Below, one piece after another: positions 1 to 5,029 of a DNA stretch of 9,423 nucleotides; position 1 is the first letter of the stretch; every line of letters begins with the position of its first letter. This DNA is from an uncultured Eggerthella sp. (GTDB lineage Bacteria > Actinomycetota > Coriobacteriia > Coriobacteriales > Eggerthellaceae). Both the position numbers and the translations under genes were made by a program. Location: positions 1-9,423 of the forward strand of contig UQVJ01000068.1 in the NCBI GenBank assembly GCA_900544455.1, read 5' to 3'. The notes beneath the pieces were generated by a model. The model was not told the DNA's origin, ran no database searches, and saw nothing but the letters and a program-made list of their open reading frames with translations.

Positions 1-318
1 CAACGAGTGATTGCCGCATGCGTTGATGAGCCAGTGAACGCATCCGCCTATGCTGCCAACCGCGAGCTGCTTACCAAGGGCCTCGATGGGCTGGGGTATC
101 ACTACATCGCACCCGATGGGGCTTTCTATCTGTGGATGCAGGCGCTTGAGCCCGATGCCCAGGCATTTTCCAACAAGGCGAAGGAACATGAGCTCTTGCT
201 GGTTCCCTCCGATAGTTTTGGCGTTGGTGGCTGGGTACGCGTAAGCTACTGCGTTTCCGCCGACGTAATCCGCAATTCCATGCCTGCCTTCGCGGCGCTT
301 AAGCGTGACTATGAATAG
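1..318 (+). CDS. PLP-dependent aminotransferase class I/II, C-terminal part (5' truncated)
   Basis: The reading frame is open from base 1 and ends at a TAG at 316-318, so only about the last 105 residues are seen. They match the C-terminal small domain of fold-type I aminotransferases. A segment with GAFYLWMQ is the usual 'P-x-G-x-F/Y-x-W' stretch. It is followed by LLVPSDSFGVGGWVRVSYC, the family's 'P-G-x-x-F-G' and 'R-x-S' region. The Arg in VRVSYC is the expected ligand of the substrate alpha-carboxylate. In most relatives the first motif has PG where this protein has PS. The PLP-binding lysine lies upstream of the window, so substrate (aspartate, aromatic, histidinol-phosphate or other) cannot be assigned. 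The stop overlaps the start of the following HAD phosphatase gene, which suggests co-transcription and translational coupling. Family assignment is secure; specificity is unknown. Confidence 0.85.
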   Translation, partial: QRVIAACVDEPVNASAYAANRELLTKGLDGLGYHYIAPDGAFYLWMQALEPDAQAFSNKAKEHELLLVPSDSFGVGGWVRVSYCVSADVIRNSMPAFAALKRDYE

Positions 319-988
319 GGAGCTTGATCCCATCAAGGGTGCCATCTTCGATTGCGATGGCACCCTTCTTGATTCTCTAGGGGCGTGGCGCAGCCTAGAG
401 AACGAGGTGTCCCGATTGGCGGGCGTTACGGTTACGCCCGAAGAGCACAAGATGTTCACCACATTCACCATTCCCGAAGTAGCGCGTTATTTCCATGAGC
501 AGTATGGGCTTGCTTCGAGCATAGAAGCGGTTATGGGCATTATGGACGAGTACATGATGTCTTATTACGAGCGCGCCCACCTTATGCCTGGCGCCGAGGC
601 TATTCTTGAATCGTGTGCGCGAAGCAATGTGAAGATGAGCATGGCCTCTTCCAGCAAGCCGCAGTTTCTGTGGGCGGGCGCTAAGGCAACAGGCATTGCC
701 GATTACTTCAGCGCCATCGTTTCGGTTGAAGAAGTGGGCGCCTCGAAACGCGAACCAGCAGTGTACGACCGTGCTCGTGAAGCAATGGGAACGGAAAAGG
801 CTCTTACCTGGGGTTTTGAAGATGCCTTGTATGCTATGGACACCCTTGTAAAAGCGGGTTACCCCGTATTTGGCCTTTACGATGAGGCGCATGGCGTGCC
901 TCAAGTGGAAGTGGAGAAGCGCGCTCGCCTGGTAGCGCCGACGCTCGAGAACGTTGCTGTCCGTGAGGGAAATCTTGTTGTTGGCTAG
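311..988 (+). CDS. HAD superfamily phosphatase (beta-phosphoglucomutase/phosphatase-like subfamily)
   Basis: This is a 225-residue cytosolic hydrolase of the haloacid dehalogenase superfamily, the usual size for subfamily I with an alpha-helical cap. Motif I is IFDCDGTLLDS, with nucleophile Asp14 and acid/base Asp16. Motif II is MASSSKPQ near 111-118, the conserved Lys of motif III is in SKREPAVY near 146, and motif IV is GFEDALYAMD with the Mg-binding acidic pair at 170-171. The cap lies between about 25 and 90. The expected reaction is Mg-dependent removal or transfer of phosphate on a small metabolite; the substrate cannot be read from sequence. The ATG at 311 overlaps the aminotransferase stop by 8 bases and has no clear ribosome-binding site, so coupled translation is likely. 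A GTG at 305 would add two residues. The gene converges with the tetR gene, leaving a 33-bp gap with no obvious terminator. Confidence 0.9.
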   Translation: MNRELDPIKGAIFDCDGTLLDSLGAWRSLENEVSRLAGVTVTPEEHKMFTTFTIPEVARYFHEQYGLASSIEAVMGIMDEYMMSYYERAHLMPGAEAILESCARSNVKMSMASSSKPQFLWAGAKATGIADYFSAIVSVEEVGASKREPAVYDRAREAMGTEKALTWGFEDALYAMDTLVKAGYPVFGLYDEAHGVPQVEVEKRARLVAPTLENVAVREGNLVVG

Positions 989-1021
989 CATTTACCTCGG
1001 GAAACGGTGTAGGGCAGTGCG

Positions 1022-1732
1022 CTATCGCTTACCCAATTCGTCTTCCAATTTGTAATAGAGGCGCCTGCCTTCAATAATGGCGTCCTCAAGCTCGGAAGGG
1101 TTTTTCATCAGGGAGGGCAAAATAGACTCTCCTGTCATGGAAGCGATGTGCTCCGGCGTGTAATCGCGAACCGAATACCCTGATGCTTCCAAGATCAGCT
1201 CCTTGCGGTGCTTTGCGTGGTAATGGTGCTGTAAGCCTTCGTTGGTGGACAAGATAACGACGGTCTGCTCGTCTGCGGGACGCTCGAAAAAAGTACCCTC
1301 TTCGATGCCGCGCTCAATGATGGTAATCAGCGTTCGGTAGAGTTTGCGGTATCGGTCGAAGAATGCTTCGAACCCAGAAGGATTATCGTTTGCGATGGTT
1401 TCAAGCTCCCAAAAATCAAAAGGAAGCTCGCATTTGTGCACAACATCGAAGGCGATGAGGGCGTAAAGCTGTGCTGCGCGGTTTGAGCTATGCGCTTCAA
1501 GATCTTTGGCGGTGGGGATGCATTCGTTAGGATTCAGAATGCTTTCAATAAGCGCTTCTTTTGAAGCGAAATAGTAGTAGAAAGATGAAGGATCGACCCC
1601 GGCTTGGCGAGCGATTTCGCTCATGGAGGTACGGGCATAGCCTTTAGCGCGGAAAAGCCCAATGGCAACGGCGATAATATTGTTGCGGGTCTCTTGGCTT
1701 TTCGCGCGTGCTTTAGTGCGTGAGTTTGCCAT
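1022..1732 (-). CDS. TetR/AcrR-family transcriptional regulator
   Basis: A 236-residue DNA-binding regulator. The N-terminal TetR helix-turn-helix spans about residues 12-60. The tract SMSEIARQAGVDPSSFYYYF (36-55) is the family signature, with the recognition helix around VDPSSFYYYF. The remaining ~175 residues form the ligand/dimer domain. This part is poorly conserved across TetR proteins and I do not recognise a ligand class. It contains a histidine cluster, HHYHAKH, at 169-175, which is unusual. I chose the ATG at 1732 because a perfect AAGGAGG lies 6 bases upstream; a TTG at 1762 in the same frame would place that Shine-Dalgarno inside the gene. The protein is slightly longer than most TetR members (190-220). 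It lies on the same strand as, and downstream of, the YvlD-like membrane gene, so its targets could be itself, that gene or distant genes. Family call is firm; role is unknown. Confidence 0.9.
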   Translation of the reverse strand: MANSRTKARAKSQETRNNIIAVAIGLFRAKGYARTSMSEIARQAGVDPSSFYYYFASKEALIESILNPNECIPTAKDLEAHSSNRAAQLYALIAFDVVHKCELPFDFWELETIANDNPSGFEAFFDRYRKLYRTLITIIERGIEEGTFFERPADEQTVVILSTNEGLQHHYHAKHRKELILEASGYSVRDYTPEHIASMTGESILPSLMKNPSELEDAIIEGRRLYYKLEDELGKR

Positions 1733-1738
1733 GATTCC

Positions 1739-1745
1739 CCTCCTT
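1739..1745 (-). promoter_or_regulatory. Ribosome binding site of the tetR gene (decides the start)
   Basis: On the minus strand this reads AAGGAGG, a perfect Shine-Dalgarno core, followed by 6 bases and then the ATG at 1732. It rules out the longer TTG-started version of the protein. Confidence 0.85.
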
Positions 1746-1768
1746 AACTGTGTCATTGACAAGCTTTT

Positions 1769-1774
1769 ATTATG
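1769..1774 (-). promoter_or_regulatory. Possible extended -10 element for tetR
   Basis: On the minus strand this is TGGCATAAT, which fits an extended -10 (TG-n-CATAAT). It would start transcription near 1760-1763 and give a leader of about 30 bases before the ATG at 1732. No convincing -35 is seen at 16-18 bases upstream, so this is a pattern match only. A short inverted repeat (TGTCA-T-TGACA, 1751-1761) overlaps the predicted start and would suit an autoregulatory operator, but its arms are only five bases. Confidence 0.3.
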
Positions 1775-1829
1775 CCAAATTGCCGAAGGGGTATCTAATG
1801 TTTTGCGGCAAAGGGCTGCTTTTGGCTTA

Positions 1830-1852
1830 AATGGAACAGAAATGGTTCCATT
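1830..1852. repeat. Perfect 8-bp inverted repeat between the YvlD-like gene and tetR
   Basis: AATGGAAC at 1830-1837 is the exact reverse complement of GTTCCATT at 1845-1852, with a 7-base spacer. It starts 8 bases after the stop codon of the minus-strand membrane-protein gene and about 100 bases upstream of the tetR start. No T-run follows on either strand, so it is a poor intrinsic terminator. A two-arm operator or an mRNA 3'-end hairpin are the alternatives. The repeat itself is directly visible; its role is inference. Confidence 0.5.
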
Positions 1853-1859
1853 ACTGGCG

Positions 1860-2228
1860 CTAATCGGTTCCCAGAATGGAGTTCATGATGCCTGAGACGA
1901 TGGAAATGACAATAGAGGCAACAAATCCCGATCCGAACGAATCGATGACGAACCCCGCGCCGAACAGCGCATTGCCCATTGAAGCGGCTACATACAGCAG
2001 AATAGTGTTGATAACCAGATAGAACACGCCCAATGAAAGCACGGTTATGGGAAGGCCGATAAGCTGGAGGAAGGGCTTTATGGTCATGTTCAGCAGGGCA
2101 ATAATGAGCGCCATTACGGCAATGGAGCCCCATGAGCTTCCCGCTCCAACGATGTCGATGCCCGGAACAAGCCAGACGGCAACGCCGACCGCAACGAAAA
2201 TCGCAATTGTGCGCAAGATGAACTGCAT
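1860..2228 (-). CDS. Phage holin family 4 / YvlD-like small membrane protein
   Basis: A 122-residue, very hydrophobic protein with four predicted membrane helices at about 3-21, 33-50, 56-83 and 101-119. The stretch around residues 45-83 carries the hallmark pattern of the YvlD / 'phage holin family 4' group: LLNMTIKPFLQLIGLP followed by a glycine (LSLGVFY) and an Asn in the next helix (VINT). Despite the family name, most bacterial members are chromosomal inner-membrane proteins of unclear function, some linked to envelope stress. No lysis genes lie nearby, so I do not infer a phage origin. The ATG has a GGAG ribosome-binding site 7 bases upstream. The gene is divergent from tilS, sharing a 124-bp upstream region, and lies upstream of tetR on the same strand. 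Family call is strong; function is unknown. Confidence 0.85.
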   Translation of the reverse strand: MQFILRTIAIFVAVGVAVWLVPGIDIVGAGSSWGSIAVMALIIALLNMTIKPFLQLIGLPITVLSLGVFYLVINTILLYVAASMGNALFGAGFVIDSFGSGFVASIVISIVSGIMNSILGTD

Positions 2229-2290
2229 GGCAAAGCTCCATTTCCCTTGTAGGCATCATTTACAATAAATACGCTAGCAAAGCATCTTGC

Positions 2291-2320
2291 GGCAGCGCAA
2301 GGCGCGCTGCCTGTTTGTTT
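2291..2320 (+). promoter_or_regulatory. GC-rich hairpin with T-rich tail upstream of tilS (attenuator- or terminator-like)
   Basis: GGCAGCGC (2291-2298) pairs perfectly with GCGCTGCC (2304-2311) around a 5-base loop, and TGTTTGTTT follows at 2312-2320. On the + strand this is the shape of a Rho-independent terminator with an interrupted T tract. It sits 32 bases before the tilS ATG, in a region where the upstream gene is divergent, so there is no + strand gene in between for it to terminate. It could be a leader attenuator for tilS, or a barrier to transcription arriving from further left. A loose promoter match (TTTACA at 2259-2264 and CATCTT at 2283-2288) would start transcription inside the hairpin, so where the tilS message begins is unresolved. 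Confidence 0.4.
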
Positions 2321-2352
2321 CCCTCGGGTAGGAATTGGAAGGAAAGCCCTTG

Positions 2353-3447
2353 ATGATAGACGCAATAGAAAAGACTATTCGCACACAGGGCCTGTTCAGT
2401 GCTGCAACTCCCGTAATCGCCATGGTTTCAGGCGGATCGGATTCGACGGCGTTGGCGTACCTCGTCAGCGATCTACACAAACGCGGTCTTGTGGGGCAGC
2501 CCGCCATCCTGCACGTTAACCACCTTCTTCGTGGCGAAGACGCCTATGCCGATCAGAGGTTCGTGGAAAAGCTTGCCGTCCATTTGGAGATCCCGTTCTT
2601 CTCGTGCGAGATCGATGTGGCGTCTTTGGCTAAAGCAACCGGTGGCAATGAGGAGGCTATTGGTCGAAATGAGCGCTATTTGGCAGCGCATGAAGCCCTG
2701 GAAAGCCTGTGTCGTCATGTGATGATTCCCATCTCGGAAGGGCGCATCGTTACCGCGCATACCCAAGACGATAGGGTGGAAAATTTCTACATGCGATCTA
2801 TCGTAGGCACGGGTCCTGGTGGTTTTCGCTCCATGCTGTACGCTAACGGGCCGGTGGTGCGTCCCCTATTGGACGTATCGCGTCAGGCGCTACGCGATTT
2901 CGTAAACGACATCCCCGTCAATGAGGCGGTGGTCGACGAAGAGGGGAACCGCTGGCGCGAAGATGCCACCAACGCCCACACCGATAGGTTCCGTGCGTTT
3001 GTGCGCCATGAGATAATCCCAAAGGCGAAAGAGCGCAATGGGCAGCTGCTCGATACTCTTTGCCGAACCATGAACCTTATTGCCGACGAAGACGATTTCC
3101 TTGATTCTTTGGCGAGCGAGGCGGCTGAGAGCAATTTGGAGTGGATCGGCGGTGACGGGGAAGGCTCGTTCGATGGCTGTCGCTTGCTTCCCGCTTTCGG
3201 TGCGGTTGCGCGTCCGTTGCAACGTCGCGTGGTGATGGCCGTGCTCGAGGCCTTTATTGGGAACGAGGGGCGCATTGAATCGGCATCGATTGAGGCGATC
3301 CTTTCCGCCTTCGATGAAGAAGGTGCACCCATCAGCGGTTTTGTTGCCAATGTACAGGGAAATTTAGCGGTGAGTGCTAACAAACAAGGCGTTTTGGTGG
3401 AACCGATGGCCGTATTCCGCGCGCGTAGGAAGCCCAACCGCGTGTAA
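2353..3447 (+). CDS. tilS: tRNA(Ile)-lysidine synthase TilS
   Basis: TilS uses ATP to attach lysine to C34 of the CAU-anticodon tRNA-Ile, changing its reading from AUG to AUA; it is normally essential. The 364-residue protein has the N-type ATP pyrophosphatase P-loop SGGSDS (26-31). HVNHLLRGED (54-63), NERY (106-109) and the tRNA-binding AHTQDD (135-140) follow, then WREDATN (201-207) and FRAFVRHEIIP (213-223), all in the family's order. The usual 'DD-x-x-ET' reads DDRVEN here. It is shorter than E. coli TilS (about 430), fitting a reduced C-terminal domain. I chose the ATG at 2353, which has AAGGA 9 bases upstream; a TTG at 2350 with 6-base spacing is possible, and a TTG at 2335 would leave only one base between its AGGA and the start. 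maf follows after 115 bp, in the same direction. Confidence 0.93.
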   Translation: MIDAIEKTIRTQGLFSAATPVIAMVSGGSDSTALAYLVSDLHKRGLVGQPAILHVNHLLRGEDAYADQRFVEKLAVHLEIPFFSCEIDVASLAKATGGNEEAIGRNERYLAAHEALESLCRHVMIPISEGRIVTAHTQDDRVENFYMRSIVGTGPGGFRSMLYANGPVVRPLLDVSRQALRDFVNDIPVNEAVVDEEGNRWREDATNAHTDRFRAFVRHEIIPKAKERNGQLLDTLCRTMNLIADEDDFLDSLASEAAESNLEWIGGDGEGSFDGCRLLPAFGAVARPLQRRVVMAVLEAFIGNEGRIESASIEAILSAFDEEGAPISGFVANVQGNLAVSANKQGVLVEPMAVFRARRKPNRV

Positions 3448-3562
3448 CGTGCGTTTGGACACTGAAACGTATCGCTTACCTGAACCCGTCTGGAATATGC
3501 CAACGGCAGTCGAATGTACTGGTCAAGGCAATTAGCCCAATTGGCCCAAAAGGAGAAATTAC

Positions 3563-4252
3563 ATGCCTGATACAACCTCTATTCCCGTAAACGTTATCCT
3601 TGCTTCGAACAGTCCACGCCGAAAGCAGTTGCTCGAAGAAGCGGGCGTCAAGTTTACGGTGTATACCGGCTCTACTGAAGTGGACGAATCGCTTGATGCG
3701 GATCAGCGCGCACAGCCCTCTGAAGCGGTGAAGAAGCTTGCAGAGCGCAAGGCCGGCTCGGTTATTCAAGACATTTTGGCCGAAAACCCTGTAGGCTTGG
3801 GCATTGTTATCGGCGCCGATACCACGGTGGTGCTTGATGGGGAAATGCTGGGCAAGCCCTACAGCGCAGATCATGCGCGTGAGATGCTGGGGCGGCTTTC
3901 GGGTCGAACGCATGAGGTAATCACCGGCGTTTCCGTGTGGCTTGTCATGCTCAACGAATCGGAGGAAAAGGGAGGCGACGGCAATGTTTCTTTGGCGTTC
4001 CGCTCTTTCTCCGAAACCAGTACGGTAACGTTCAAGGAGCTATCGGCTGAAGATATCAACGCTTATGTTGCTACGGGTGAAACCATCGACAAGGCAGGTG
4101 CCTACGCCATCCAGGGTAAGGGTCGCAGGTTGGTAGAAAGCTACGACGGCGATTTCAACAACATTGTGGGTCTGCCCGTTGATACGCTCTTGAAGAACTT
4201 CCCCGAAATCTTGCAGGAAACCATTGAAGCCGAGGTTAAGTCAAAAGAATAA
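3563..4252 (+). CDS. maf: Maf family nucleoside triphosphate pyrophosphatase
   Basis: Maf proteins hydrolyse dTTP, UTP and modified or non-canonical nucleotides to the monophosphate plus pyrophosphate, cleaning the nucleotide pool; some members affect septum formation. Visible motifs are LASNSPRRKQLL (13-24, phosphate-binding), GADTTVV (84-90, with the catalytic Asp at 86), GKPYSADHAREMLGRLSGR (97-115) and THEVITGV (116-123). GETIDKAGAYAIQGKG (172-187) and NNIVGLP (199-205) are typical of the YhdE-like dTTP/UTP branch. At 229 residues it is longer than the usual 190-200. The extra length includes a charged, glycine-rich segment around 128-147 and an extended C-terminus. The ATG has AAGGAG 7 bases upstream. 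The gene sits between tilS and hpt, genes that are often adjacent in other bacteria, and is followed by a strong terminator. Confidence 0.92.
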   Translation: MPDTTSIPVNVILASNSPRRKQLLEEAGVKFTVYTGSTEVDESLDADQRAQPSEAVKKLAERKAGSVIQDILAENPVGLGIVIGADTTVVLDGEMLGKPYSADHAREMLGRLSGRTHEVITGVSVWLVMLNESEEKGGDGNVSLAFRSFSETSTVTFKELSAEDINAYVATGETIDKAGAYAIQGKGRRLVESYDGDFNNIVGLPVDTLLKNFPEILQETIEAEVKSKE

Positions 4253-4277
4253 TCGCAGCTTATGCATCGCTTATGTG

Positions 4278-4311
4278 CCGCCACCCCTCAAAAAGGGGTG
4301 GCGGTGCTTTT
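4278..4311 (+). terminator. Rho-independent terminator after maf
   Basis: An 11-bp perfect stem is formed by CCGCCACCCCT (4278-4288) and AGGGGTGGCGG (4294-4304), with a CAAAA loop, followed by TGC and TTTT (4308-4311). It starts 25 bases after the maf stop. It should end the tilS-maf transcript, which implies that hpt has its own promoter in the 130 bases that follow. The T tract is short, but the stem is very stable. Confidence 0.85.
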
Positions 4312-4413
4312 GTACAGTGAAGATTTATTGCAAAACAGTCACAGGCACCTTTCCGCAAATGCGCTAAGGAAAGCTTTTGTTACACTGAAGTACTGTCTAT
4401 ACCCGTATTTACT

Positions 4414-4427
4414 CCACCTAGAGGTGG
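4414..4427. repeat. Short inverted repeat just upstream of the hpt ribosome-binding site
   Basis: CCACCT (4414-4419) and AGGTGG (4422-4427) are exact reverse complements separated by two bases. They lie only 3 bases before the AAGAGG ribosome-binding site of hpt (4431-4436). In RNA this could fold into a small hairpin, or the CCACCT could compete for the purine-rich ribosome-binding site; in DNA it could be an operator half-site pair. The match is visible; any regulatory role is a guess. Confidence 0.3.
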
Positions 4428-4441
4428 GAAAAGAGGCTTTC

Positions 4442-4987
4442 GTGGAGCAGCATCCCAATCTTGAGCGCATCCTTTTTTCTGAGGATGAGATTCGTACGCG
4501 CGTAAAGGAAATGGGCGCACAGATTACCGAAGATTATGCAGGCAAGAGCATCGTGGTGATTTCGGTGCTGCGAGGAGCGGCTATCTTCATGGCTGACTTG
4601 GTTCGCGAAATCCACCTGCCGGTCGAAATGGACTACATGGCCATTTCTTCCTACGGCAACGGCATGAAGAGCTCCGGTGTGGTTCGCATCATCAAAGACC
4701 TCTCCAGCCAGATCGAGGGCCGTCATGTGCTTATCGCCGAAGATATCTTGGACAGCGGTCTTACCCTGCGCTATCTGATCAAGAACCTTGAGTCGCGCAA
4801 TCCCGCTTCCATTGAAGTGGCAACGCTTCTTCGCAAGGACACCCCTAATCAGGCAGACATCAAGTGCAAGTACATTGGCTTCGAGTGCCCCGATGAATTT
4901 ATCGTTGGCTATGGCCTCGACTATGCTGAGCGCTATCGCAACCTTTCATGCATCGGCGTGCTGAAGCCCGAAGCAACTCAGGAATAA
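4442..4987 (+). CDS. hpt: Hypoxanthine phosphoribosyltransferase
   Basis: This cytosolic enzyme joins hypoxanthine (often guanine too) to PRPP to give IMP or GMP in purine salvage. The 181-residue length is normal. Visible features are ISVLRGAAIFMADLVR (40-55, pyrophosphate-binding loop), the flexible loop SSYGNGMKSSG (69-79), the PRPP-binding motif IAEDILDSGLTLRYL (98-112) and the C-terminal RNLSCIGVLKPE (166-177). I chose the GTG at 4442, five bases after AAGAGG, because the N-terminus EQHPNLERILFSEDEI then aligns with the normal start of the family. The frame stays open upstream to 4262, but that would run through the terminator stem. ftsH follows after 42 bp. This tilS/hpt/ftsH neighbourhood is conserved in many Gram-positive bacteria. 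A possible promoter (TTGTTA near 4377 and TATACC near 4398, spacing 15) is weak. Confidence 0.93.
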   Translation: MEQHPNLERILFSEDEIRTRVKEMGAQITEDYAGKSIVVISVLRGAAIFMADLVREIHLPVEMDYMAISSYGNGMKSSGVVRIIKDLSSQIEGRHVLIAEDILDSGLTLRYLIKNLESRNPASIEVATLLRKDTPNQADIKCKYIGFECPDEFIVGYGLDYAERYRNLSCIGVLKPEATQE

Positions 4988-5029
4988 CGTCCGTTGGTTC
5001 GATCGAAGAACATAAGGAACTAATAACCT

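Noticed and set aside
395..991. Open frame of 198 codons on the minus strand
   Set aside because: It is antisense to the HAD gene, which has all four catalytic motifs. No family resemblance was seen on the minus strand.
989..1021. 33-bp convergent gap between the HAD gene and tetR as a bidirectional terminator
   Set aside because: I see no stem with a T tract on either strand, so no terminator is called.
1733..1762. N-terminal extension of the TetR protein from a TTG at 1762
   Set aside because: The perfect Shine-Dalgarno AAGGAGG at 1739-1745 is placed for the ATG at 1732, and the extra ten residues do not resemble the family.
1860..2228. Phage remnant suggested by the 'holin' family name
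   Set aside because: YvlD-type holin-IV proteins are common chromosomal membrane proteins. No endolysin, integrase, att site or other phage gene is present.
3450..3471. Hairpin after tilS (TGCGTTT with AAACGTA, 8-base loop)
   Set aside because: The stem is AT-rich, includes a wobble pair and has no T tract, so it is not a credible terminator; tilS and maf may be co-transcribed.
3530..3547. Tandem 9-base near-repeat AATTAGCCC/AATTGGCCC before the maf ribosome-binding site
   Set aside because: Only two copies with one mismatch; this can occur by chance and I see no regulatory logic for it.
4262..4441. N-terminal extension of Hpt from 4262
   Set aside because: The frame would read through the intrinsic terminator stem and an unrelated leader; family length and the AAGAGG site support the GTG at 4442.
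4998..5007. Ten-base palindrome TTCGATCGAA between hpt and ftsH
   Set aside because: It is short, without spacer or T tract, and there is no clear promoter next to it; chance occurrence is likely.
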